Shown here in pieces: positions 24,201 through 35,377 of a stretch of DNA of 64,000 nt. Numbering within the stretch: the first letter of the stretch is position 1; the number at the start of each line of letters is the position of its first letter. The translations under genes were made by a program, and so were the position numbers. The notes below the pieces were generated by a model that saw only the letters and a list, made by a program, of their open reading frames with translations, had not been told where the DNA came from and did not search any database. Source of the DNA: Liolophura sinensis (Eukaryota > Mollusca > Polyplacophora > Chitonida > Chitonidae); contig NC_088300.1 in the NCBI RefSeq assembly GCF_032854445.1, forward strand, positions 71,584,984 to 71,648,983. The letters run 5' to 3'.

Positions 24201-27200
24201 AGTAGAAACTGAATACCACCCATAGATACTGCACTTTGCATGTCAGGGTCAGAGTAGAAACTGAGTACCACCCACAGATGCTTCACTTTGTATGTGTGAG
24301 CTTCCAGAATAAAGCAAGTGAATAATTATATCAGAATATAACTATGGCTACAGAACGTATATTCCCTGCCTTTTAAGGTAGCCTGCACGTCATATTTGCA
24401 AACTGGTAGCACTGATGACAATTCATGCTTCCAGTGCACAGACTTTCTGTGTATCACGTTTCCCCGCTGTGTATCATGTTTCCCTGCCGTATCTCACGTT
24501 TCCCCACTGTGTATCACATTTCCCTTCTGTATTTCACCTTTTCCAGTTGTGTCTTATGTTTCCAAGTGACCTCAGGTGACCTGCCATGTATCACGTTTCT
24601 TTGCTGTCTTGGGGCCTCCGTGGCTCAGTCGGTTAGCGCGCTAGCGCAGCGTAATGACCCAGGAGCCTCTCACCAATGCGGTCGCTGTGAGTTCAAGTCC
24701 AGCTCATGCTGGCTTCCTCTCCGGCCGAAAGTGGGAAGGTCTGCCGCAACCTGCGGATGGTCGTGGGTTTCCCCCGGGCTGTGCCCGGTGTCCACCCACC
24801 ATAATGCTGGCCGCCGTCGTATAAGTGAAATATTCTTGAGTACGGCGTAAAAACACCAATCAAAAAAAAAAAAATCTTTGCTGTCTCACGATTCCTGCTG
24901 TTTGTTATCTTTCCTTGGTGTGTCTCACGTTTTCCTGCTGTGTCCGATGTTTCCTTACTGTGTCTCACGTTGCCTGCCCTGTCTCACGTTCCCTGCCCTG
25001 TCTTACGTTCCCCTGATGTGTCTCATGTTCTCCTGATTTGACTCACGTTTCTCTGATGTTTCTCATGTTCTCCTGATTTGACTCACGTTTCCCCGCTGTG
25101 TCTCACGTTTCCCCTCTGTGTTTCACTTTTCCCAGCTGTGTTTTTAATGTTTCCCTGTTGTGTCTTATGTTTATTTTACCTCAGATTTAACTGTTATCTA
25201 TCACGTTTCCCTGTTATATTTCACGTTGTCACACACGCACATAATACAACTCCAGTTTCATAATCCCTCCTTGGGTAGGAAGAATTTTCTGCCCAACTAT
25301 CAAGGTACTGAGAACAAAGGAATCATGGGAATGCATGAATGTATTTACATGTTGACATAGGAACCTGCATGTTACGAGTACAGACACGATATGACCGGAA
25401 TAATGTTGACAGCGACAGTAAATCACAATCCGCAAATTTCACAACGTTTACTTTCCCTGTAGATGGCATCTGGGATTTTGTAACTGGAAGTACGTACCGA
25501 CGTTCCGAGGGTTCGATTCTTTTCTCGGTTACTATGGGGGCGCGGAGGACTACTACACTCACACCAGCGGTAGGTTTGAAAGGCATGATTTTGTCTGCAG
25601 ATCATACGTGTACGTTGATAACTGCATGATTCATAGTATAAAGGTCTGTCACTTGGTATCATTCAAATAAAATTGGATGCTGGAATCCAGTTATTCCTGG
25701 ATCGGGCTGACACAAAGTGAGACATATTTTTCGTGCGCTAGTATTTCGCACTTGTTCTGCTTGGTTTCTTCCTTGTAAACTGGAAAAAAATGAGTGAAAC
25801 AGTGACATAATTCATATCGTGAAACACCATACTGATAAATGAGTTAATGGCTGAGTGTTTGTCAGGTACTTTACACAGTGCTGTTTGACCTCCTCTCATA
25901 ACCCTAGTGGGTGCCAATTATGGGGGAAATATTCTTTTAGCTGAGTATAAAGCAATAATGTGGTAAATTTATTATTTTTTTTTTTTGTAACAGGCCCTGG
26001 CTATGACTTTCGCCTTAATGACAAATTCTACACATTCCTTAATGACAAAGTTTACACATTTCCCAGGGGATCATACTCCACGGTAAGGGCGACCTGATTA
26101 TTATATTTAATTTACAAACGTTTGCAATAAGTATGTAAGTATGCAACTTAGTGCGCTGTAAAGTTTCCCATATTAATTTCTTTTCGCATTTTGCTATCTA
26201 TTCGTCAATTTTTGTTACTTTGTAAGATTAAATTATAAATATAGCATCTCTTGTCGCTTTGCTGAAATATATTTGTTTTAAACCTCCTTGATCATTTCAA
26301 AACATTCTCGTGTTTAAAACTCAAGTGTGATATATATATTTGTAATGAACATCTTGTCGTTTGAAGAAGCATGTCTGAAAGGACTGAAGAAGAAAGGACT
26401 GGTTTTGTCTCTCCATTTTCCAAATTCATTTTTGTCTTGTGTAGAATGTTTTTGGACAAAGAGCAGTGGATATAATTAACAACCACAACCCGGCCACGCC
26501 ATTGTTTCTCTACCTGCCCTTCCAAGCCGTCCACGCACCATTGCAGGTAAATACATCTGGTTCAACTGAGTCCTTTGTCATCTCAGAATAACACCGTCAT
26601 CATATGTCCTAAATAATTCTAAAATCCAGAAACAAATGCAATGGTTTAAACAAACCAACTGTCTGAATTTTTTTGGCATGCAACTAAGTTTTCTAAGTCA
26701 AAGAACTGTTTGTCATAAGGGGAAGTAAATCATGTCTTGGAAGAAGTTCATAAATAGCCTTCTGCTGCAATCCAAATAAGAACTGATTTTAAGCCATACA
26801 CCATGCAGTCATAAGTAATACATTCGCCCAATCAGACGTATGTGGATTATTTACTGAGGACGATTTTCTGCATACTGTTCCTATAGGTGCCCAAGAAATA
26901 CGAAAATATGTACGCACATATCCACAATTACAAGAGACGAGTATTCAGTGGTAAGACAAAAATGCCTTCACTTATAGATGCCTTTGATAAAAGTCATGTA
27001 ACATAATACAGTTTTCGGAAATAATTTAATTAAATTTGCTCAGCCCATTTTGCCATAGGTCTGGTGAATATTTTACTCACGTATCAGACAGTGTTAAGGT
27101 TTGAAAACGTGATCCAGCATACAGAGGAGACTATCACTCTTCAGCAGATACCTGACCAACGACTAAACGTAAGGTTGTCAATACTGGAAAAGCAGTTTAT

Positions 27201-28210
27201 TATTAATTATACATGGAATGAGGTATGGGTGTATTGCCACACTGATCTGTGATAACTGCCACTATAATTCTTTCTGTTCTGTAATAAGCGTGTTGAACAG
27301 ATGTACAGGAAATTTGCTACTTTTCGTTGTGTATGCTATGTTTATATCTGGATGAAAATAAAATTTTGTATACTTCCGGTCCTGTGTTTTTTCAGGAATG
27401 GTTACTGCCATGGATGAGGCTGTGGGAAACATCACCAGAGCTCTTGAGTCGACGGGCTTGATGGAAAATAGCGTTATCATTTTCACAACTGATGTAAGTG
27501 GACAATATGGCATAATTTTATGGAAGAAACAAAAAAGTGTGATTGTGTCCAGGCTCAATTCTGTATGTAACAGAAACGATTACTACATTACTACATATTG
27601 AATTGATCAATATTGAGAGACTTGAACCTTTGTGAGAATGAGAACATATTCTTAACTATATCCATGGCGATTTTTATGCTGTATTTTAAGAACGGCGGCC
27701 CGATTGTTGGAGGAGCAAACAACTTTCCGCTGAGAGGTGAAAAGAAGACTTTATGGGAAGGTGGCACTAAGGGGTCAGCTTTTGTCTACAGCAAGAATTT
27801 CATGAAAAAAACCCATTATACAAACACAGAGTAAGTTCGCGCGGTTAGCTTAAAAGCCTCTAAAAGGCATGTGCATTTTGAACCAAAGGTTTCGCATATT
27901 CGAATGGGATGTTTTACTTGTTTTTTGATGTTTTACTTGTTTCTTGATGTGTGTTTTATAGGTTTCTTTTTTGTTTGTTGTAGAATGATTCATGCTGTCG
28001 ACTGGTTTCCTACAATTTTACATCTTGCTGGTGGAACACCGGGTAAGTGACCTGCACACCTTGAACAGCTTAACAAGCTGTTTTGTTCGGTTTTCCAGAG
28101 TGATGTCCATACGCTCTGTTACGTTTCAAAGGAGACAAGGACCACTCAATCTACTTTAGTATTGTCGTTTAAATAGCTCAAAAATCCCCTTTAATATGTG
28201 TAATTTTACA

Positions 28211-28279
<69 letters not shown>

Positions 28280-29312
28280 AAATCTCATGTCATTCCGTAC
28301 CGTAAACTATTAGATGATTCCTATAAGGGTACAGGAACTTAAATTACTGTTGAAATCCACTTGACCTTCATAGACCCAACCATAGACGGAGTGAACCAAT
28401 GGGCTACTGTGAGTGAAGGGGCACCGTCGGCTCGGAATGAGTTTGTGTACAACATCAACGACATTGAACACAACGCCGCTATAAGGTATTCTGCTTTTTA
28501 GCTTGTTTGACTGCATGGTGTGATCTAGCTATAGCATAAATCCAGACAGGCATGGCGACAGAAAGGTTTATAATAACCACTTATGGACCGATAAAGGTGC
28601 ACTCGGAAGACACTGATCTAATGTTTGGCGAATTTGAAGAAATCGCTTTGTTTGAAATCCCTTGCATGCAGGGCATGACTGGGTATTGCGGTGATTTGTT
28701 ATACATTTGTTGCAGGGTTGGTAAATACAAACTCATCAAAGGGTCGGCAGGTAGGTATAACGGATGGTACCGTCCCCCTACAAAACATAGCGATCTGAAG
28801 ATGGACACATTCCAGTATAATTACAGATTGTACGACATTGAAGGTAAAAGACTCTTTTGTTTGTTCTATAAACTTTCAGTCACGTGAACACTTTATCTGA
28901 CGTGAACCTTTGCGAAGAAAAATGTCCGCTTGCATTGTCAAAAAAAACTTTTCATTTTGATGGATATGTGATTTTCTAACGAAAATAAAAATTGTGCTGG
29001 AAACGTTATGTATCGGTGAATGACATAAACATTTGGACTGTTAAAATATTAACGCTTAACTGATTGCATCATAAAATAAACTTGGCAAATAATGTGACTG
29101 AACCATCTGCTTATTAATAATTTTTTCCTTCCCTTTTAGCTGATCCCACGGAACATTTTGACCTAGCCAGCCAACTTCCGCAAGTAGTCTCCATGATGCG
29201 GGACAGGTTGGAGAATTACCGGAAGAGCATGGTTCCTGCAGGCGATCTACCAGATGATCCGGCAGGTAACCCGAAAAACTTTGGCGGGGTCTGGAGTCCA
29301 GGATGGTGCTGA
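15274..29312 (+). CDS. arylsulfatase B-like sulfatase, 14 exons
   Basis: Lysosomal or secreted sulfate-ester hydrolase, family S1. Exons: 15274-15391, 21568-21679, 22936-22987, 23853-23956, 25463-25569, 25994-26082, 26445-26546, 26887-26950, 27396-27493, 27691-27830, 27984-28042, 28374-28485, 28716-28843, 29140-29312. They sum to 1458 nt, 485 residues, every junction in phase. Residues 1-25 form a signal peptide. Metal ligands D37-D38 follow in 'VADDLG'. The formylglycine motif C75-S-P-S-R79 is split between exons 2 and 3. 'GKWHLGF' gives K129 and H131, 'TDNGG' gives D282 and N283, and 'LWEGGTKG' gives K309. All expected active-site residues are present, so it should be active once the Cys is converted to formylglycine. 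ARSB-type layout fits GalNAc-4-sulfatase, but invertebrates carry many paralogues and the substrate is inferred. Exon 6 holds an in-frame duplication. Confidence 0.93.
18125..19330 (-). pseudogene. degenerate DIRS-like retroelement (reverse transcriptase region)
   Basis: Minus-strand pieces in shifting frames resemble the RT region of tyrosine-recombinase retroelements. '[19 protein letters not shown]' lies at 18125-18307. '[20 protein letters not shown]' with 'LLGMKV' lies at 18360-18551. '[17 protein letters not shown]' is upstream near 19230-19300. The order matches family proteins (Gag-like end, RT palm, 'tFLGLEIDt'). Many stops and frame changes make it inactive. It sits antisense inside intron 1 of the sulfatase gene. 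Confidence 0.6.
20117..20535. repeat. two diverged direct repeats about 340 bp apart
   Basis: 'ggggtcaataggcccccaaa' (near 20138) and 'gaggtcaatagaccccaaaa' (near 20480) head two similar stretches that both continue 'catcac...aaaagatataccgat' or 'aaaatatactgatcgc'. A third, weaker match occurs near 20400. The origin is unknown. Confidence 0.6.
20664..20970 (+). mobile_element. SINE family 2, near full length
   Basis: The tRNA-like head 'tagcctaatggttagagcg' is followed by 'tccgcctcgaagtcggga' and a degraded B box. The body contains 'ggttggcccggtgtca', 'cttcagtggtggcagcac' and 'ggactcgccctgtcac'. It lies in intron 1 of the sulfatase gene. Confidence 0.8.
21113..21206 (-). mobile_element. 5'-truncated SINE family 1 with 15-bp target-site duplication
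   Basis: The 15-mer 'ggggtataaaatgga' occurs at 21113-21127 and again at 21192-21206. Between them are 64 bp of SINE tail in reverse orientation, with the ATTT-rich 3' end abutting the left copy. This is an intact record of target-primed insertion. The element is only the last quarter of the SINE. Confidence 0.92.
23371..23512 (-). mobile_element. SINE family 1, partial, reverse
   Basis: The tail region 'gattggtgttttacgccgga' and 'cttatacgacggcggccag' is followed by 'ccgcaggttactgccagacc'. It is cut before the tRNA head. It lies in intron 3 of the sulfatase gene. Confidence 0.85.
24138..24300. repeat. about 52-60-bp tandem triplication
   Basis: Three units begin 'cagagt(c/a)(a/g)aaact' at 24138, 24198 and 24250, with the shared motif 'tgcactttgcatgtcagggt' between them. 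The third unit is more diverged. It lies in sulfatase intron 4. Confidence 0.8.
24440..25245. repeat. degenerate 20-bp minisatellite, interrupted by a SINE
   Basis: Units resemble 'gtttccctgctgtgtctcac' with many substitutions. They occupy 24440-24609 and 24875-25245, the gap being a full SINE insertion. The array predates the insertion because repeats continue in register on both sides. The short reading frames here are artefacts. Confidence 0.85.
24610..24874 (+). mobile_element. SINE family 1, full-length copy with target-site duplication
   Basis: This is the clearest copy in the window. It has an A-box-like 'tggctcagtcggttagcgc', a B-box-like 'gagttcaagtcc' (24689-24700), a body 'cttcctctccggccg', the tail 'gtataagtgaaatattcttg' with 'acggcgtaaaaacaccaatc', and a poly-A end. 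The 12-mer 'tctttgctgtct' flanks it at 24598-24609 and 24875-24886. The A and B boxes indicate RNA polymerase III origin from a tRNA. Confidence 0.93.
25994..26082 (+). repeat. in-frame 24-bp duplication within sulfatase exon 6
   Basis: The exon encodes LNDKFYTF directly followed by LNDKVYTF; the DNA units 'cttaatgacaaattctacac' and 'cttaatgacaaagtttacac' match closely. The eight added residues sit just after the conserved 'GYDFR' and before the 'YST' stretch, a loop that varies among sulfatases. Confidence 0.85.
28212..28278. repeat. (AT)n microsatellite
   Basis: About 33 uninterrupted AT dinucleotides in intron 11 of the sulfatase gene, roughly 95 bp upstream of exon 12. Confidence 0.95.
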
Positions 29313-32300
29313 CGACTAACATCAATTAAGTTTGTACCGTTGTAAAATAGTCGTTAAACCCTTGGGCTATACTACTATAAGACATTGTGTAATCGCACGT
29401 CACTGCACGCCTGATTAATTTGTTGGTTGTATTGTAAATGTTTTGTCGTTGTTATATATTCTTTAGTGCTTTTGCTGGAAGCTGTCTTCCTTTCATGCAG
29501 AGTCTTGAGTGCTTCATTTATTATTTAAACGGCTGGGGGAGGGGTGGGTGGGTTGGGTTGAAATTACAGCAGTTAGTTCAGTTGAAGTGATGAAACGATT
29601 TATCCTTCAAAGCATGGAAAATGTTCTTTTCTTCCACAAATTTGTTGTCACCAAAACCATGATCATTTTCAAGTTAAGTCTTACACAGCATCATTATAAG
29701 CATTAAGTGTACCTGTATGACAAATGCATATATCCAGTTCCATGACATCAATAAGGGGAAGGGTCTTCGTTTGTTTCGAGTCTTAATTTAACCAGATTTA
29801 GGAACAAAATGTGAAACGGAATGCATTTTGCTTCCTCAGAAATCGTTTAACAATTCTCACTATGTTCAGACCAGTACGGTGCATACTGGATAAGGCTTAA
29901 GGCTTAAGTTTGTAACGAGATTGACCTCAGCGAAAAACCTCAACAATAACAAGAAAACAATTGGTCAAACATTATATCTTATATACAAATGTATCTATCT
30001 AAGTGTACATTAATTACATATAGTCATAATGTCGTGTTAAGTCAAACTGCACTTTTTGATGTAACTTATATTTACGACATATTTCCTGAATTCCATCGGT
30101 TTGTTATTCGTATATTCCAACAGATTTTTTGTATATATTATACTCGTTTGTACATGAAATTTTGAATCTTTATTTTTATGGACAATATCCTCACATTTGA
30201 AACAAATAAACACCAATTTACAATTACTGTATTTTGGATTTGATCGAAGAGGTTTTATTGAAGTACCTTGACCCACCAGTTTTTTGCACAAATAAGTTTT
30301 GCCCTGTGTTCAAATCGTCACATAACACATGTGTGATCTAACAAATGCTACAAGACGGGATATGTACACGCCATATGCAGGATTATTGGGCATATTGTTA
30401 CCAATATGAGTTACTGAGTGATGTACCGAGCTGCACTTTAATGTTTTCCTTCGTAGGCCTATGCAATTATGCGTGTGACACAAGCGTCAGAATAGCTCTG
30501 CGGAGGTTGTCTAATTAAACTTTGTCATTGGATCAGTAATCACGGGCTGCATTTTTTCAAAATGCCTTTTATAATAACAAAAAGAAAACCCTAACTGCAT
30601 GTAGTATATACGTTCCAAACAGTTATGCGTGGCTGGATTTCATAAGGCCTGTTTTCAAGTTATGTTTTTTTCTACGTATTTCGCCCCCAAGCACACACAT
30701 GTGACAGTGTAACACAGATAGCTGCGGATGAATTCTGTTAGATGGTAGGACCTCTAACTGAACTGGCTATGTACCCATTTCGCTTATGCGGTGTTAAGAC
30801 AGGGCGTTCATGAACCTTAACTGCATTAAAGGACGTCGAGACATGGTACACCAATAAAGCAGCCATATGGATGTCGCCTACAGAAAACAGGACATGGTGA
30901 ACCCTGGTGGAACGTACTGAGGACGGATGTGGTTTCAGAATACACTGTAACAGGTAGACATGGCGGTTGATGTTTTTTAGGGCTTTATTTCTGATATTGT
31001 CCTGGGGCTGGTTTCATGAAGCTTACTTAGTGTTAAGTTGCCCTTAGCTAAGTGCTCTTTATATCTCAACAACATACGTTGGCATGGTAGTTAAGCGTTT
31101 ACTTAGCTAAATGCCGTACGTGAGAAGGTCTGCCAGCAACGTGCGGATGGTTGTGGGTATATAGACTAAATTACAAATAGTATAGGCATATTTAATTTGC
31201 CCATGAAAATTAGTAGTGTATTACTTACGTAAACAATGATATATATCGATAGAATTACACTGTAGGCCAACCCGGAATTCAATAATATTTTGGGGATTGG
31301 CTGTAATATTTTTTAGGTTTGTTGGGGAAAAAAACTGCTGTGCAAACTGTGTGAATCCGCGTACTGTCAAACCTTATCATTTAATTTAAGGAATAAAATA
31401 ATGCGATCTAACGATTTAGTTTCATTTGAATCTGTGAGAAATGTTGGTCGACTGTCTTAATTCATCCTGGACTATCCATAGAATTTGCACTGATGCTCCT
31501 GTTTATGAATACGGTCGTACAAATGGAAAAAGTGGACTTATACAATATAGATAATGTTGAAAATTGCAGATTACTACGGGGTAGAAAAAATAGCGATTTA
31601 TGGCGGATAAATAATCTTATTTAGACTTAATTCTCTTACTATTGTCAATTGTATGCCGCGTAAAATTTTAAAAAATCTTGGAAAATGTACTTTTAACAGT
31701 AAATCAACTATTTTTTATGTGGTGATGAAAACTCCAAGCTGCACGGTACCACAGAACTTTGAGGCTCTTCCGTTTTACCATTTACATTCTGATTTGCATG
31801 TATTTGTGTATTTAAACCAGAATATTTTGCCAGAAAGATGGTTCATGGCAGTTGTAAGTTTTTTATAAACATGACCTCCTGTGCCATGACCAGATCGTGA
31901 ATAATGGAATCTTAATCTGAATCTGAAATCTGGAACTGTCCCATGAGCCGCACCCACACTCTCTCCCACCCACCCCCGGCTACAGGCCTGTAATGTGACG
32001 AGGGATTAATACAATAAAACAAAAATTCCGGTGATGTGAACTCGTCTCTTAAAAGCTACGGTACCTCTTTATTTTAAGCGGTTGCGTTTTTAAAAAGTTA
32101 AAGTGCATGGCAACGGGTATTTAACGTAGGGATATGAGAGAGTTATCCCATGGACGGTATACACATGTCTGGCAGTGTGTGCAGCTCCTTTACAGCGAAC
32201 CGTCCATGCGTATAAAGGGGGTTAAGTTTACAATAGTCCAACTTTAATCACTGGTGTTTGTGACCTATATAAACTCTTCAGATTATATCCACATCTGTTG

Positions 32301-33595
32301 TAAAAAATGAAAATAAAAAACAAAGGATGGTGATCTGTGTAGCCTATTTAGCGAACAACCATCTTTCAGTCGACCAGTGATAGTCAATTTGATCAAGCGT
32401 GTCTTCTAGCGTGTTACTCGGACTGGCCACATGTATTCTCCTTGTAGAGGACCGGAAGTGTTGCGGGCTCTACACCCTACATTAAGAAAGTACAGAATGT
32501 TCTTTCTTTGACATCTTTCCTAAGACAAGACATTTTCCCAAACTTGTTGGTTGGTCTTGAAAGATGCCTTATCTGTGTAAAAAAAGTCCACCGTGTGTGT
32601 TTATGTGTTTTCATGTAAATTACGTGCACATTGAAACGGTCTCTTTGCAGTAGAGTTGCACAACTTTCTAATGATGAATGTTGACGATGACAGCAAACGT
32701 TAACCTGCGGTGCAAAACCAAACCTTGGGAAAGTATTTCATTCACATTATTTTTGCAAGGAATTTACAGGCTTTAGATTATTAATTTATTTGACTGTGTT
32801 TTACACCGTACTCATGAATATTTCATTTATACTACAGCGACCAGCATTATGGTGAGAGGGAACCGGTTTCAGGGTCTATTTTTAATATAATATAGACCAA
32901 ATGACATGTAATTAAGAGCCTGTGCAAACCAAACTGTAAGTAGCTCAGAGAGATTATTCCGTCATGAGAGATACATTATTTCGCATAATGCACACACAAC
33001 TGCCAGTAAGAACGACCGATAGAAAACTCCACGCTGTATGTGTTTAGATATACGTATTTAAATTGCGGCAAGGAACGAATTAAGAATGTTTTATATGTAA
33101 CTTGAATTCCTGGAAGTTCCCAGATATGCCTGTGCATTAACATGCTTGTGCGATATGAACAGTTCTAGCGTGAAGATCTCAGCTTAAATGCGACCTGCAC
33201 CTATAACAAGTGTCATAAATATAGTTAAAAGTTTAATTTATTTAATATCTGTTGAAGTGACAGGAAAAGAATCTATTCCAGTAATAGCTCAAGTAAAACT
33301 TACTTACTTTTTGTGTTGTCCTTATGCAATAATCCTATGATCTTCAAGGGGACTTTTTTGCACTGTTCAGCAATCAAATATACTATTTTACCTATCAATG
33401 GACTATTTAGAAACGTTGCTAGCCCGTGAATATCCTGTAAAAATATCAAGAGCAATGGAAAAGATTTTTATAGCCATCCAAACACATTTTTTGCTTTGCG
33501 ACATTAGCATTCCCTATTGTCCTTTCCACAGAGGCCTTGCAATCCAAAAGAAGCTGAACGTTGATATTGGGGGATACCGCATGTAGCTAACAGAA
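29313..33595. other. intergenic between sulfatase and fucosyltransferase
   Basis: No exon recognised. It contains the sulfatase 3' UTR (extent unclear), a short SINE-like scrap near 31125-31160 ('gtgagaaggtctgccagcaa') attached to a 'ctggtttcatgaagcttact' repeat, and a SINE tail at 32786-32880. Open frames at 31653-31868 and 33398-33586 show no domain features that I recognise. Confidence 0.4.
32786..32880 (-). mobile_element. SINE family 1 tail fragment, reverse
   Basis: It contains 'tttgactgtgttttacaccg' and 'ccagcattatggtgagaggg', then loses similarity. It is diverged. Confidence 0.7.
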
Positions 33596-35309
33596 ATGAG
33601 GATAGTTGCTTATCGCAGGATCGCACTCTGTGGGATGTTGTGCTATTGGGTGGTAATCTTCTGGGTAGCCATCTCCATGGGTCGAAACTGGCCAATCAAA
33701 GAGACAGTCCCACTTTTGCACCGTCAGTCACAAGCCAAACAATTGGTTGATCGTCGTGATCCACCTGACTCACATCAGATGACCATCGTGCGCTCAGAAA
33801 TGCTGAATGAAAAAACATATGTTAGGCCCGAGCACAATCCGAACGTAACGCAAAGAACCAAGGAAGCCAAACCTGAACATGTGCGTTCCGCAACTCCCAG
33901 AGTCTGGCCAAATCCTAAATTTCCGGATGACGACAGAATTTTGGCACAGATGAAATATGTTCCCGAAAGTCTGCAAGCTGTTAATGCTAGTCAAGTGCCT
34001 CGAGATAAAAGGATACTAATTCATCGTGCGTACGGTCCATTGGCTATGACGTTCCAAACTCGAACATTTGCGGATCTTCACTGTCCAGTTAGTAGATGCA
34101 TTATTGTGAAAGATCCGGACCGGTTCGACACAGCAGATGTGGTGATCTTTGAGCAGAATGCTATCGCTCCAGAACAAATCAAACCAGCTCACCAAATATG
34201 GCTGATGTACCTACTAGAGCCGCCACCTTTTACGGGAATAAAGTCATTTAAAAACTTGATAAATTGGACAGCGACTTACAGATCGGATTCCACCATTGTG
34301 ACGCCTTATGAAAAATTTGTCCCATTCGCTACACCCGTGAAAAAAATCCAAAAAAAAAATTATGCAGCAGGGAAAACTAAAAAGGTAGCTTGGTTTGTCT
34401 CGAATTGTTTCTCCGAAAACAACAGGTTTGGTGTGGCAACAGAACTAGCCAAGTATATCACAGTGGATATCTTTGGTGACTGCGGTAGTAAGTCCTGTCC
34501 ACGATCGAAAGAAGCCGATTGTTTTCAAATGCTTTCTAGAGATTACAAATTTTACCTTGCATTTGAAAATTCGAACTGTGTTCACTACGTGACTGAAAAG
34601 CTGTTCAGGAATGGATTACAGTAAGTATCTTTATGTTTTTGCTCCTTTATAAGCTGTTTGTAAACCTGTGTCCTTTGAGGTTATAATTACATGTTAATCA
34701 CGAAGTCGAGGCACATTTAGTCAACGGAAGACATATTGTACAGCTAATTGTCAAGCAAGAGACGAAATGTGAGTGACTCAATTCACATATCCCTTCGAAT
34801 GGTTTATCTGTCATCTACAGTCTTAACGTAATAACTTAAAATAATGAGTAGAACGGAGTTTAATGTAGCCGGGTGTGTCAAGACAAAAATTATTGAATAC
34901 GTAAAACTAGTTCTCCGGTATACAAAGAAAATACACTCATCTTTTTTTGGTCTTGGTTTTGTACAGAAATGACGTAATCCCAGTTGTAATGGGAGCCCGG
35001 TCAGAAGACTATAAGCGAGTATCACCACCTCATTCCTATATTCATGTGGAAGACTTTGAGACTTTGAAGGATCTGGCGAAATACCTTCACTTGTTAGATC
35101 TCAACGATGACTTGTATAACGCGTACTTCCGGTGGCAGGGCACCGGAGAGTTTGTGAACACACAGTTTTGGTGCCGTCTGTGTGCGCTTGCGCACGACTC
35201 CGATCACCCGCCATCTCACTATGAAGACATTCAGGAATGGTGGGGAGGAAAAGGTTCGTGTATAGGGATGCAAATGTGGAGGGATGTCTACAAAGTAAAA
35301 CGTCAGTAA
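33596..35309 (+). CDS. alpha-1,3-fucosyltransferase, GT10 family, 2 exons
   Basis: Golgi type II membrane enzyme that moves fucose from GDP-fucose to N-acetylglucosamine (or glucose) on glycans. Exons 33596-34620 and 34967-35309 join in phase (ca|a, Gln342) to give 455 residues. A short cytoplasmic N terminus precedes a membrane anchor at about residues 9-29 (ALCGMLCYWVVIFWVAI). A polar stem of about 120 residues follows. The catalytic part starts near 'ILIHRAYGP' and has the acceptor-side 'WLMYLLEPPP' segment. It then shows the GDP-fucose motif 'YKFYLAFENSNC' (317-328) with 'YVTEKLFRNGL', and after the intron 'DVIPVVMGA...YI..EDF'. Position 330 is His where most relatives have Asp. Residues and length agree with a working enzyme; the exact acceptor cannot be read from sequence. 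Confidence 0.93.
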
Positions 35310-35377
35310 CGACAACAAGCTAAACTGATGACCTAATTTATTATATATATATGTATAGTAAGCGTTTAGCAGGTAAA

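Noticed and set aside
24610..24700. A functional tRNA gene
   Set aside because: A and B boxes are present, but the element has a SINE body, poly-A tail and target-site duplication.
24425..24968. 141- and 91-residue ORFs
   Set aside because: They are built from a degenerate minisatellite and the SINE inserted in it.
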